DNA of 64,000 nt from Mixophyes australis. Lineage: Eukaryota; Chordata; Amphibia; Anura; Limnodynastidae. The translations under genes were made by a program, and so were the position numbers. The notes beneath the pieces are model-generated. The model searched no databases, was not told where the DNA came from, and was given only the letters and a program-made list of their open reading frames with translations. The stretch is from NCBI GenBank assembly GCA_036250195.1, contig JAVHZZ010000004.1, positions 145,413,729 through 145,477,728 of the forward strand, written 5' to 3'. Of this stretch, positions 1 to 11,599 are shown piece by piece. Numbering within the stretch: position 1 is the stretch's first letter; each line of letters starts with the position of its first letter.

Positions 1-185
1 GCATGCTGGTTTATACCAAACACTGCATTTGAAAAGTGGAGAGAAAAGGGTGTCATTTTATTGGTGCACTTCTGGTTGTCTTGTATGAAAATTATTTATT
101 ATTCCACTAAAATGAATATATCATGTATCAGCATCCCTATTTCATAACACAAGGGAAATATTAAAAACAATATTAGTGATATGTG

Positions 186-187
<2 letters not shown>

Positions 188-220
<33 letters not shown>
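188..220 (+). repeat. (AAT)n microsatellite
   Basis: About ten AAT units. The rest of 1-485 shows AT-rich sequence with no recognisable gene or element. Confidence 0.95.
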
Positions 221-221
<1 letters not shown>

Positions 222-485
222 GTGAGTTAAACATTTGTAGTTTATACTGCAATGCCTTGTTTTAATATTTATATTAATTCTTCTACTTATATCTCCAAAT
301 CTTTTCTCATTTTTTTTTTTATACTTCCTTTAAGATTTAATGGTATGTAGGTTTTAGATGCTCATCCTGGTAATATAGATTTTTGAAACATCTACCTTAT
401 CTTTAAATGCTTACACTGACACACTTTACACCGGCAACAGGTGAGCAAGTCTATCATATACATCACAAAGTATCAAACCGCTCTA

Positions 486-659
486 GGGGCTAAATTTATC
501 AAGCTGTAGGTTTGAAAAAGTGGAGATATTGCCTATAGTAACCAATCAGATTCTAGTTATTTATTTAATACTTTCTACAAAATGACAGTTAGAATCTGAT
601 TGGTTGCTATAGGCAACATCTCCACACTTTCAAACCCGCAGCTTGATAAATTTATCCCC
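486..659 (+). mobile_element. Palindromic miniature element
   Basis: GGGGCTAAATTTATCAAGCT at the left matches GCTTGATAAATTTATCCCC inverted at the right. The arms continue over GGTTTGAAA..GTGGAGAT and AACCAATCAGATTCTA, leaving a loop of about 30 bases. It lies in the OPN1SW intron between exons 4 and 5. Confidence 0.85.
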
Positions 660-1646
660 AGGTCTCCACTATATGTTAATCGGTGTGAGAGCTACAGGTA
701 CTGTTATGTTTGTCCTATTAGTTCAGAACACATTCATCTATCATTAGCACATACACTTCTGTTCTGATCTATCCCTCTTGCACACTAAAGGCAGGTTCTA
801 AAACCTCTTCTGACCGTACCATTTATACATTAATAGGATATCTGCATATTGAACTCATTTGATAAAAAGGAGTTATTCAGTAGAACATCTCTGGCAAATG
901 CTGATTGCACAATGATTGGTCAAGGACGAATAAGGTATGAAAATAGGAGTGTGTTGAATAGAGCAATGGCATTGGTTAGATATGAGGAAGGTCACAAAAG
1001 GGATTTAAATAGATGGACTATTTAAAGCTGATAGTCCCAGACATGGCTTGCTTCAAAAAAAAGCTATACTCTATCGCTTAGCGTGTCTGCGTTTGTTGGA
1101 GATGATGTCCTATCTATTATAGAGAGATTAATTCATTTTTTTTAGCCAAATGGCAATACCAAAATGGTTCTGTAAATTGGGTCATGTGAGGGTTTCTTTC
1201 TTAGAATAATTCCTGTACTTTGAAAGCAGAAAAAAACAAATCCTGTATTGAGTTAAAGGTAGAATATTTCAGTGGAATTAATGTTGAATAGAGGAGATGG
1301 GTTGCTTTCAAGTGGTGTGAAGTGGGAGATTGAAAGGGGCAAGGTAACTTTAATTGGATGTGGGTGCAGTGTGATGATGCATAGTTCAGTGCAATGTCAC
1401 TTCAGGTTGTGTATTATTTTTATTTTTGTAAAATTTTCAGTGACAAATGCTGTTGTAGGAAGAGGTGAAAATGGATTAAACAGATGTGAATGTGGAGAAA
1501 AGGTAGTGTGACTCTAAAGGCTTGAGAAGATACAAGACGTATTTACATGGTGGTCACATTTGTGGTATACAAAATGCCCATAAAAGGGGAATATGCTTTC
1601 AACTTTGTAATCCAGTCATGCTAGTACATGTTATGGACCACATTAC

Positions 1647-1886
1647 CTGTTTGTTCATGAAAGAGTATATGATGGGATTGTAGACACAGGCGCTCTTGGA
1701 AAAAAAAGCAGGGATGGTTACAAGACGCAGGTCCATCCCATGGTTTCGGTTAGTCACCATATACATGGCCATAGCTGCATAGGGGACATAGCACAGGCAG
1801 AAGGATCCAATCATGACTATGACCATACGGGACACCTCCCGTTCTGCCTTCTGTGTGCTGGCAGATTCCTGCTGCTGTGCAGCAAC
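1647..1886 (-). CDS. OPN1SW: OPN1SW exon 4 (helices 6-7)
   Basis: This 240-nt exon starts [18 protein letters not shown] (third cytoplasmic loop), covers helix 6 ([15 protein letters not shown]) and helix 7, and ends [17 protein letters not shown]. Lys296 in [12 protein letters not shown] binds retinal. The acceptor is CTATAG|GTT. Exon 5, with the palmitoylation region and C-terminal phosphorylation sites, should follow beyond base 1. Confidence 0.97.
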
Positions 1887-4800
1887 CTATAGGGATAAAA
1901 AAAAAAACAAGTCAGTCTATATTGTAGAGGCAAACAAGTACAAATGGATCGTGGCTGCAACATTAACACATTATACAGTAAGCGAATATTACTCTTAGTA
2001 CTATAACTTTAGAAAACATATATATATATATTTAATATAGTAAGAAAAATGCTAATGCTATGGCAGTGCTATTCAATGCTCTATGCCACTGCAAATATTG
2101 TACATGCTCTCATCCTATGGGCATGCTTTGCAATATATATATGACTCGGATATAGTGACAAAATACTAGAATTATTAAATACTGGAAAATACTGAAGATT
2201 CAGCAGTTTTTTAAAAGTGTAATAATTGCAGACAACAGTGCACAGTCAGCCTTTGTAAGAATCAGCTTAACATGCAAATTGAAGTGTCACAAGTATTTTT
2301 ACACTTCAGTAAATGTAAAGGCTAGGGACCAATCCAAGTAGACAAATGTGAATTAATTATAGTTATATATACCCAAGATCTGACCATTGGAAGAATAAAT
2401 ATCTAATGACACAATGACATGTTTTGGTCCCAGCTCAGTGCTGCATGCTTTTTTATATGGTAAGGTTAAACTGATGTATTATCTCCTTAACAATAACGGG
2501 GCCCTCTTACCTCTCAGTCTGTCTGTATTACCCAGCATTGTTTTATTACTGTGTTTGCTACAAATTGTAAGGAGTTATGGAATATGCTGGTGCTATATGA
2601 ATAAATATTGTTGTTGATATTTTGAGAACAACCAATTCATTCTGCATCACATTTCGATAAAATAACAACTTTGTGTAAGAAGAAAAAAAAATAGAAAGTG
2701 CCGAAAAAATTGGGCTCGTCCGGGATTTGAACCCGGGACCTCTCGCACCCTAAGCGAGAATCATACCCCTAGACCAACGAGCCAGATGAAAGTTTTAGAG
2801 AAAAGCAATGTTGCAGAACCTCTAAAATGACCACTTAAACCGTACTTACCAACTTTCTGAAATTGGCTTCCGGGAGCCTGCCAGGGCAGGTGGGCGTGAT
2901 GGGGGCGGGGCTCCAAAATTCACGCCATTTTGGTCCGGCCAAATGCCGCGGTTCTGAATGAATCGCGGCGTTTTGGACCCAATTCTGCCCACTTCCCTAG
3001 GAAGTGGAGTCTGTGAGACTCACACGAAATGCGGGAGTCTCCCGGACATTCCAGGAGAGTTGGCAAGTATGACTTAAACTCTGTACTTAATTATCTACTC
3101 CAACCTCATTCTCTATTTATTATTGCACTTTCCTGTTAAGAAAGTTTCAAGGAGTCAAGCATTTTGTACAAAGGGGGTGTCATGTTGTAGAGGCTGACCT
3201 TATCCTACCTGAAAGTGAATGAATACTAGCACTACAAGAATAAAGAATACATATGTAGATTTGTAATGATATATGCACTTCTACCGATGGTAGTCAGCAT
3301 ATCGATGCTGACTACCACGACAACATTTACCTTGACATGATGACTCCGAAGGGCTCCTTTCCGACGAGGATTGATGACGACTGCTGTGGGAAGCGACTGC
3401 AACCAATCCCGATGAATGAAGAATCCGCCGCGACTTGATGACATGCCATGGACAATCTACTTTACAAAGCATTGTATATTGTCCATTGGTGCATACTTAC
3501 ATTACCGCCTTATCAGCAGCAAAAACAGCTTCGCTGATGTAAGCGACATCATCAAGTCGCGGCAGATTCTTCATCAGGATTGGTTGCAGTCGCTTCACAC
3601 AGCAGTCTTCATCGATCCTCATCGCAAAGTCATCATGTCGGGGTAACTATTGTCGGATTCATCAGTGTCATTATAACGTACCCCACCCACTTCCACACAG
3701 TAAAGCGCACACATTTGTGCTTATGCTGACTTGGACAGCAGACGCCCCAAAATCACAGACACATAGGCAAACATCATATGAGGAAAACTACTTTTGTGCA
3801 CCACCTGATTGGATGGTCACAGCACCTTACTTAATGTATAGAATCTGTAGAGAGAGTAACTAGATATCAGGATTTCACCTGCAGGACTGTCCAATAATGT
3901 GCTGAATGTAGCTAAGAAATTCTGTTACTAATTTTTATCTGTTCAAAATCGCCAACGTTTTTTTTTATCATACAAAACGGTAGTGTTGGAATTGGAATCA
4001 GACTCAGGCTTATGTGGTATAGCACAACAATTATATGTATACAATTGTAAATTGTGCACAGGGCTTCCAATTTCCATAGACTGAAAACAAACTTTGGGTT
4101 GCTAATACACTAAAAGAAAGAAAGCTAACTCCCACACAGTGGGATAGCACTGCTCATAGACCCTGGGAGCCACATTGCAACTGTAATATGCTAAGTGGAG
4201 TCAGGCTTTTTTGGTTCCCCCACTCGTTATCTGACTCTGTAAAACTGTCAAAATCATGAGTACTGTATAACGACCATCTTTGCATGATGCTCCCTTCAGC
4301 ATTAAAAATACTATATTATCTATTAAACATGGAACTGGAGATCTTACAACAAAAACGATTAGTAGGATGAGGGAGAAATAAAGATCATGTAACGTTCTAT
4401 AGCCACACCTTTACAATGATTATGGTAGGGAGGGCATGGAGAAAAGTTATACTGAAATTAGAACATTACTTGAAATGTGTATATAGAAAAAGCAATTAAG
4501 GCAAAGTATTTAAACATAAAACTCACCAGTCCCTTTCCTTTGAGCAACCTTATAGTAATGATTCCTAATTCAATGTAAAAGATCCACTCCCGCTTTTGTG
4601 CAATCTTGTTAATATTATGACAATGTAATAAATGAAATATTGTGGCAGCTCTCTCTCACATTGATAAATACAAGGGAGAAAGAGTGTGCATAATGTAGGT
4701 CCATAATATATGTCAAACTCGTATAGAAACTATAATTTCTGTGTTCTATACTTATTGCTGCACTCACCGCCCGTAGTGCTCCCAGCAGTTGTGCATAGGA

Positions 4801-7800
4801 GAAGCAGATCAGGCTCAGAGGGACAACAAAGCAGAAGATGAATAGGAACCAGGTGTAATATTCACTGCGATACTTCGTACCGACAGTGTACCAGTCTGGA
4901 CCACATGAGCACTGTAAGCCCTCTGGGATATACCTGAGTGAGAGAGAGGAAGTGGTGATATAAAAATAACTAAAACGGTAACCAAGAGTGACCAACAAGG
5001 AGAAAAATCATAAGAAAAGAGTAAATATCATGTTAAGGAAAAGCAAAAAATAAAAAACACATATAAAAGAAAGTACACTCTACGTTTTAGGGGCTGCTTT
5101 TTATTTTCACATAACAATAATAATTTATCTTTCTTTCTTTCTTTAGTTAGGATCACTGTGACCTTATTTACTGGCTCACATCTGAGGATAGACAAAGGAT
5201 CCTATCTATTTGGCCACTGATGGCCTGATCCATTAAGGCGCGCAAAACAAACGTAAATTGTGTTAAAATGCTCATAATTTGGGAATAGGAATTCACTGTT
5301 CAGCCTGAGCACGGAAAGGTTAGATGTTTCATGTTTGCACACATGTAGATGTGACCAAATTGGAAATGGCCTGTTGACAGTTGGCTCAGACAGATATGAT
5401 TGAGCACCATTAGGGAGCAGAATGGCATATTGTGTACTATCATAAATATGTTTATTATTTTTCATGTAAATCATATTAAGGGACCAAATTTAATTTTAAT
5501 AGATTTCTTTCTTTTAGACCGAAGAATAAGCCACTGCTATGCAGTCTATAGCTGCTTCACATGCAGATTTTATTGTGGTGCTAAAGAATATGTAAAGCAA
5601 GGGACATCTTTTAGCCTAAGCCTCAAACTCTGCATGAGATGCACTAAAATGCATAACTTCAACCATGGTTTGCAAAATTAGACTGCTAATGTTTTGCACT
5701 CTCAAAGCATTGTTGTCTGGAAACTACATTAGAGTAATACAAACTGATTCAAATATTGACATGTGACTAGATAGCTATAGCTCATCCAGATTTCTATGTT
5801 AATAGCAGTTGTATATGATAAATGCTGGAAGTCTCAGAGGAGAGTGTGATGAAAAGGGATACCTAAATAGCATAAAAAAATCAATTTCCCCTGGTAACCT
5901 CTTTGTCAAGGTGCACTGCCCACAGATTTGCACATAGATTATTTTAGTACAATGTTCCCCCAGAAATACTCCAGAAAAAGCATGTTATGTACTATATATT
6001 GCATATCTGTTTATCTGTTTTTACTGACATTTCTGTGCTTTCCTATTGTACCTTGTGTGTCTGTAACGGACATCTTGTAAAGGGTTAAGTTAATGTGTAC
6101 CTTGTCCGGGGAGCTGTACGTCCTTACTAATGTCACTGTGCTTTATGCTGAGCCTTATTGTGTCCAAATTCCCCTGCACAGTCCTGAAGTTGCAGTCTGT
6201 GGACAGGGGCCATGTCTGGCTGGTGTTCTAGATCTTGTGTATCAGTGGGCTAGAAGCTGCTTTGGTGTGTTTTGGAATGGAGATGCTGTGGGCCCAGCTG
6301 GATAGATTGAATTGGAAGCTATGGTTGGTGCTGGCTGGGGAGTTTGGTTTCTGATGGTCAAATGATTGCAAAATTGCAGCTGTTACACTAGCAGAAGCCC
6401 TGAGACACAGCCAATGTCTAGAACTAAATAAATGTGTTTATTTTTTCACCTGTTGGGGCTGCATTTTTTTTATCCTTTATGCTGTGTCTAGAGGAAAAGC
6501 TTCAGGGAAAGGGATGATTACTTGTAACATTTCACACAATACCAAACAAGTAGCAGAGGTCCCCTTTTCCAGCAGCCTGACAACAGAGAGGGAAAAGAAA
6601 CTGTTTGGGATTCAGGGGGAAACAAAGCTTCTGCTTGGAGAACCTAGAAGATGATGAAATGTCAAGTAGAGATGACTCCTAGCCCAAGGTTATGTGACCA
6701 TTAGTACCCACATCCCCTCACCATGCACCAACCTTGTAGTACTCCCAGGTACTCAACTAGCCAGTGCAATGGCCGAGTCCCTAACTTGTCACAAACGTTC
6801 CCTGCTTTAACAAACAGGCACCGAACTGCCAGAGGAGGGAGTTCCTAAATGTTTTTTTTTTCTCAATGAATAGTTCTGATTCCTGCTCTGTTCCGTTATT
6901 TACTCACACCGTCCCCAGCAACAAAGCTTAATATAAATCTCTATTTTCCTATATGGGTAGCAAAGTAATTGTTCATAAACGCCAGATCCCAGCGTGAAAA
7001 ATGAGGTACAACCTTCCACAATACTGGATCTCTTTACAAATACAGATAGAAATTCTGTCTGACAACTTTATGACCACCTAGACATAGACTTTATTACGGC
7101 ACGTGGATAGTTAAAAAGGAGAGAAAAATAAGGAAGGAGGAATAGAAGGGAGTGAAACGCTCAGTTGTCAGTCGGATGACGTACAGTTCATAGTAGAGAT
7201 AAATATGCATTAGCGCATTTACATTTTTTACAAGCTATATATATGTTCAGAAATTATTTTATAACTTAAAGAGCTCAGTTGATAGCTACAATTTTAAACA
7301 CCAATTAAAAGCAATATGTGAGTACATCGTAGAGTTTTGTGGACAAAGACAACATATCTATGGGCAGCAACCTCTGGTTGCGCTTGTAAAGTTCTTTATT
7401 GATATATAATAGTTAGTATGTTCATTAGTTACCACAGTTTTAAAACTGTCTTATTTCTGGAAAGGATAAAAAGTGTAGGCACTGCTGAGATTCGAACTCA
7501 GGATCTCCTGTTTACTAGACAGGCGCTTTAACCAACTAAGCCACAGCGCCCTACGTAGGTTTCAGCTTTCACATCTCTATCCTGATTTCAATCATCGGTA
7601 GCAGGATAAATCATGGGCATCTCATAGTAATAACAGCAAATGGTTACACTATTGTTCATGTCTCAAACACGATATATGTTTTTGAAAGGCGCATAGATAC
7701 ATCTGTAGCTATGAAATTTGGCAAAACAAAATTGCAGATTTTCAATATTGCGGTACAAAAATATTTGGGGCATATTCAATTACGATTCGCGGGTCCGCCA

Positions 7801-10752
7801 TTAAACACGGCGGCACGGGTCCTGGTGCGCACAGAAAACCGCGATATTGCGCTACCGTAATGACTCTTTATAAGCGCAGCCGCGAATCGTAATTGAATAT
7901 GCCCCTCTGGGGGGAATTCAATTCTCCCCGAATTAGTGCGGCGTTAAAGCTATTACCTCTATTACAGCAATTTTAACCCCGCAATAATGGTAATTAAGCG
8001 CATTATTACCGTAATAACAGTAATAATGCGCAGGCTGCATTACTTTTTCCAGTAGCGCGGCCAATTGAATTCCCCCATTTATGTTATAAATAGCAATGTG
8101 TCCATTAACCGTACACTCTAACATCCTGACAAAGATATATCCGGAAAACTTTACACTAAGGTAGTATTTGAATAAAAGAAACAATTACCTGCTCCAGCCA
8201 AAGAAAGGGGGTACAGACACCCCAATACCAATGATCCATGTGCTCAAGACAACAGCCATTGCATGTTTAGAGCTGAAGCAAAAATTTCCCATCGGTTTGC
8301 AGATAACAATGTATCTTTCAAAGGCTAGGAATGCCAGTGACCAGCCAGTGACTAGACCTAAGCGAGAAAGAGGCAAGTCTTCACTATGAACAGATAACAA
8401 TTGGTCAGGCAGGGAAGGGCAGAACTGGGTGAGGCAGTCTGAACATTGGGGGCTTTTTACTAGCGATTTGCAAAACTGCACAAAACAATCAGGCATTTAC
8501 TATTAAAGACTATGTAGATTGATCAAATAGAATGTATGAGAGGCCTGACTATCCAATAGACTGATTAGGCTGCAGCCTAGGGTGCAAAGCTTTGGGGGTG
8601 AGGGGAGAGGGTAATGGTGCAAAAGTTGTTGGGTGACAAAATTATGACAGGGAGAGGTATAAACTGAAATTAATTTTAAAATATAAGAGAAGAGTTGTTC
8701 TGCAAAGTGAAAGAAAAATGTAGTAAGGATTTATTCTTGACATATTCCCATGGTAAAGGCTCAAGACAATGAGTCATCCTTGAGCGGGCGCTCAAGTATA
8801 AACGTCTAGGAGAGACAAGGTTGGCAACAGGTGCTGTTGAGACAGCCCCCCTCACCATTCATGCCTCCGTTCTACTATACAGTTCTGATTTTGGTGAAAA
8901 TTAAATGAGTGACAAAGATTGCCATGACCATTTAAAAAGCTAAGTGGAGTTTCGAAAGCATGGAAACAAAATTATTGGTAGTGGGGGGTGGGGGGTTAAG
9001 GAAGTTAATGGACTTTTGCACCTATGTTGCAGAATATGCTTAATATAACTGTCACTAAATATTTTGATGCCCAGCGCCTTGAACTCCATCCATTCCCCCT
9101 GTGCACTTTCTTCACTTTGAGTCACTCCGAGCAGAGGGTAAACTGATGAGCATGCACATACCCATGCAGGGCCAGTAGTATAAACATAATATAAATCATA
9201 ATCATGCTAATTTAAATATGAAGCAATTAATCTAGTTGACTTCACGCTATTGGCTGTGGTACATCCTTCTACTCCAGTAGTCTCTGATGCATAATACTAG
9301 TTTGTAAATATGTCTTTAGGCCTTATTAACTGTGCATGTTTTATGGATCTCTTTACAGGATATATCATATGGTTGGGACACTAATTATTCTGGTTGTGCT
9401 CTTATGATGAAATTCACAATGCACTGTGCGCTAGCAGTGCTCATATCATATAAGTGTCCCATAGCATGTGCTGTACCCTCCTATCTTGTGTCAATATATG
9501 CATATAGTCTATGTCACCATAGGCTGGTCAGGGAATGTTTGAGATTCGTGCCTGGAAACTTTAATCCCTGAAACTGTCTCTCTTTTTCCAGCCAATTTCA
9601 TTGTACAATTGCTATTATTCTGAGCACTGGGTGCATTTCTCAGTGTCTGTTGTCATTCTAATAAAGTTAATATTTATGTAAAAAGCTCTTAAACATGCCA
9701 TGCCACGCCATATGCAGTTCTGTCTAGTTGGACCTGTGAAACCGCAATCCTCATCACTGCATATTTACTGTACTTGGTTATAACTAGCCATTATATTTAT
9801 AAGAGAATAAGAAATGTTATACAGAATAAAACGACTAGTATTGTATAATTTATCAGAAATTAAAAATTGGGACATTTGCAAGGCCTAAAATGTCCACGTG
9901 TAATCATTGAAGACGGGCTATCCCTGGAAAATAGGGACAGATACCAACTATGTCACTTGTCCTGTGGTTCTGTATCCTGCCCTGTGATAAATGACAGATA
10001 TAATTTATGTTATGTAGAGAGCAATGCCCTGCATATTTTGTTTGAACAACATAAATATTAATGGCCACAGGCATACATGACTTATGATTAAACCTCCCTC
10101 TCCCCTACAACATAAAAAGAGCAACCCAAAACACACAAAATTAAAAAGAAAAGAGTAAAATTTTAACAGATAGATTAAACGGACCAGTCCGTTCTTTTAT
10201 GCAATCAAATTCTAGTTTTATGTTTATTTGTCATATTGACATACAATATTTCATAAAAAAATATTTCTGAGTATTAATAATAATTATAAATGTGGAAGAT
10301 AAAGCAATAGGAGTCTACTAATCTGATCAAAGTTCTAAAATGTAGGGATAATCTTGGTTTACCTTCAGCAAGAAAGTCCAGATTTATGTGTAATTTTTGG
10401 TCTTACCTGAGAGTGAGCCCATGAAGCCCTCTATAGCACAAATTGTCTTCCCAAAGACAAAATATCCTTGACAGCTGGAAACAAAAACAGTAAAAATTGA
10501 AAATAGGCACATGAGGAGCCCAGCCCCTGAGATGTTCACTAGGATGTAATTGAGTGGCTGCCTAAGTTTCTTGTATTTTACAGTTACCACTAATACAATA
10601 GCATTCAGTGATGTGCCAATGACAAACACCACACCCATAAAAATTGCCTGTAGGTTGAATGCCCATTTTGGTGCAATATGATATTGGGGACCATCCCAGG
10701 GGCCAACATCGGAGACATTCTTGAAAAGGTAGAATTCTTCTTCCCCCAACAT
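1647..10752 (-). CDS. OPN1SW: Short-wavelength cone opsin SWS1, exons 1-4 of 5 (3' partial)
   Basis: This gene codes for a seven-helix, retinal-binding GPCR of cone outer segments that activates cone transducin. The coding exons are 10752-10407, 8357-8189, 4933-4768 and 1886-1647 (346, 169, 166 and 240 nt). The last three lengths match the usual vertebrate visual-opsin exons, and all junctions are GT/AG. Together they give 307 codons; about 40 C-terminal residues in exon 5 are missing because no match lies in 1-1640. Visible landmarks are the N-terminal NVS glycosylation site, counterion Glu113, Cys110 and Cys187 for the disulphide, the ERY motif, Lys296 for the Schiff base (codon 1695-1697) and the NPIIY motif. 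The EEEFYLFKN start and the GPQYHIAP segment identify SWS1 rather than rhodopsin, SWS2 or LWS. Amphibian-type residues include Met86 and SRYIPEG. No frameshift or stop interrupts the four exons. Confidence 0.97.
2712..2783 (-). tRNA. tRNA-Pro (AGG)
   Basis: This is a 72-nt intronless cloverleaf with a GGCTCG/CGAGCC acceptor stem, a GGTTCAAATCC T-arm and anticodon loop TTAGGGT, giving anticodon AGG. A run of T follows the 3' end on the minus strand (polymerase III terminator). The gene lies inside OPN1SW intron 3, in the same orientation as the opsin. No SINE body is attached, so it looks like a true gene. Confidence 0.95.
2841..3071 (+). mobile_element. hAT miniature element (231 bp)
   Basis: The ends CGTACTTACCAACT and AGTTGGCAAGTATG are inverted, flanked by an 8-bp direct repeat ACTTAAAC (2833-2840, 3072-3079). 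It lies in OPN1SW intron 3, 57 bases from the tRNA-Pro(AGG) gene. Confidence 0.88.
3280..3660 (+). repeat. Fold-back element
   Basis: The inverted arms include GACTGCAACCAATCCCGATG with AATGAAGAATCC at 3397-3425, against CAGATTCTTCATCAGGATTG with GTTGCAGTC at 3563-3591. The flanking CATCAAGTCGCGGC and GCCGCGACTTGATG pair too. Outer parts pair loosely. It lies in OPN1SW intron 3. Confidence 0.75.
3700..4767 (-). other. OPN1SW intron 3, remaining part
   Basis: AT-rich sequence with no recognisable gene, RNA or transposon between the fold-back element and exon 3. Confidence 0.6.
4768..4933 (-). CDS. OPN1SW: OPN1SW exon 3 (second extracellular loop, helix 5)
   Basis: This 166-nt exon runs from [16 protein letters not shown], which includes the disulphide partner Cys187, through helix 5 ([18 protein letters not shown]) to QLLGALRA. 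The acceptor is CTCAG|G and the donor is GCG|GTGAGT. Confidence 0.97.
4934..7476 (-). other. OPN1SW intron 2, part before tRNA-Thr
   Basis: This stretch has no supported coding sequence. The GGCCTGATCCATTAAGGCGC at 5222-5241 resembles the end of the palindromic element at 23.2 kb and may be a relic. The rest is unremarkable. Confidence 0.5.
7477..7550 (-). tRNA. tRNA-Thr (AGT)
   Basis: This is a 74-nt cloverleaf. Its acceptor stem GGCGCTG/CAGTGCC has one G-U pair, the anticodon loop is CTAGTAA (anticodon AGT), and the T-arm has a CTGAG/CTCAG stem around TTCGAAT. A T5 run follows on the minus strand. It lies in OPN1SW intron 2, in the opsin orientation. Confidence 0.95.
7767..7905 (+). mobile_element. 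Miniature element, GGGGCATATTCAATTACGAT ends
   Basis: The 139-bp element has nearly perfect inverted ends of about 28 bases (GGGGCATATTCAATTACGAT with TCGCGG). It lies in OPN1SW intron 2 between tRNA-Thr and exon 2. Confidence 0.87.
7909..8076 (+). mobile_element. Adjacent miniature element, GGGGGAATTCAATT ends
   Basis: The 168-bp element has inverted ends GGGGGAATTCAATT and AATTGAATTCCCCC and an interior rich in TAATACCG/CGGTAATAA units. It begins three bases after the previous element and ends 113 bases from opsin exon 2. Confidence 0.85.
8189..8357 (-). CDS. OPN1SW: OPN1SW exon 2 (helices 3-4)
   Basis: This 169-nt exon has acceptor CTTAG|GT and donor AG|GTAATT. It starts [15 protein letters not shown], containing the ERY motif that contacts the G protein, and ends at FFGWSR. 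The KPMGNF segment agrees with amphibian SWS1. The phase joins exactly to exons 1 and 3. Confidence 0.97.
8358..10406 (-). other. OPN1SW intron 1 (2.05 kb)
   Basis: No gene or RNA recognised. A moderately GC-rich block at about 8.55-9.1 kb, with GGGGTGAGGGGAGAGGG and polyG/C patches, may be an old repeat, but I could not assign it. Confidence 0.5.
10407..10752 (-). CDS. OPN1SW: OPN1SW exon 1 (N-terminus to helix 3)
   Basis: The start is the ATG at 10752-10750, preceded by GGG (Kozak purine at -3), giving [12 protein letters not shown]. An upstream in-frame ATG at 10806 lies inside the TATA-like sequence, so it is unlikely to be the start. The exon codes for helices 1-2 and part of helix 3 and ends within a Gly codon (TCA G|GTAAGA). 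In bovine numbering I read Val46, Val49, Thr52, Ser53, Met86, Thr93, Ile109, Glu113, Gly114, Met116 and Ser118. Ser53 is odd, because most visual opsins have Pro there. Confidence 0.96.
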
Positions 10753-10779
10753 CCCACCTTTCCTATGAAAAAAAAACCT

Positions 10780-10870
10780 CTGTCTCTGGATTACTTTTGT
10801 GACCATTATATAGGGCCTATTCTAACTGCAATCCCTTTAAGTACTCATCAGGATCAGCCAATAATCCTAT
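10780..10870 (-). promoter_or_regulatory. Putative OPN1SW core promoter: TATA box and CRX/OTX-type sites
   Basis: Read on the minus strand, CTATATAA lies at 10813-10806, 54 to 61 bases upstream of the ATG, so transcription would start near 10780. A TAATCC core, the K50 homeodomain site bound by CRX/OTX in photoreceptor promoters, is at 10862-10867. A second core, GGATTA on the plus strand, is at 10788-10793. The arrangement is usual for cone opsins, but six-base matches are weak evidence alone. Confidence 0.5.
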
Positions 10871-10899
10871 TCATCCACAAGGATTTATGGATGTTGTAT

Positions 10900-11599
10900 T
10901 CTTAGCAAGATGTAGGAAAACAGCGACTGCTGGAGGGGCAGATTAGGATGGGGAGCTATAAGTTAGGACAGTAAACAGTTACTGCAATAATACATACTCC
11001 ATATTGATATTTATTTTAATTTGTTTCACACATACTAAATTCAGTTATTTGCAATCGTCCATGCAGGAAAAAACACTTTCATATAAGGCGAGCTCAGGGA
11101 GGACAGAAACCTCCCGTGGAGCAAAAGGGCACAACAAGTCGTTCTTTAATATCTATATTTGGTCGTGTGCAAAATATAATTACAGTAGACAACACAAAGG
11201 AATGAAATCTGCTCACTGGACCGTGATGAGAACTCCAATAAGATTGTATTTATGATTGAGCAACTACATTTCTGAAGGACTGGATTGGCATGAAATAATG
11301 AGACATGTTCTGCTTCATTCATTCCTTAAATGAGGCAGTTGTTCTTCCACACAATCCTTTGTGATGTTGAGTACACCAGAATCTGTGGATTTGCTTTCAC
11401 TAAGTCTCACTGGGAAAAGTGCAGTTGAAAGTATGCACTGTGCCTTGTTGCCAAAATCTATAAATATAGAACAAGCACGTGACAAATAGGCTCTGTGGCA
11501 ACCAGCACCAACAATGGAAACGAGGGTGGATGAGTTAGCTGTCACACCTGTGCCTTAATAATATGCCTTAATAATGTGCACTCTGCTGCACTGGTACGT
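10900..11599. other. OPN1SW upstream region
   Basis: This region holds any distal opsin promoter elements. I see no gene. Short open frames here have no recognisable protein features. Confidence 0.4.

Noticed and set aside
1..1640. OPN1SW exon 5
   Set aside because: I searched the minus strand for the FxACIMExVCG start and a short Ser/Thr-rich end and found no match, so it is placed outside the window.
2712..2783. tRNA-derived SINE instead of a tRNA gene
   Set aside because: The cloverleaf is complete with intact ends and is followed at once by a T run. No SINE body or A-rich tail is attached; the same holds for the other three tRNAs.
10750..10806. Upstream ATG at 10806 as the opsin start
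   Set aside because: It overlaps the TATA-like sequence and adds 18 residues not found in SWS1 opsins. The ATG at 10752 gives the conserved EEEFYLF start.
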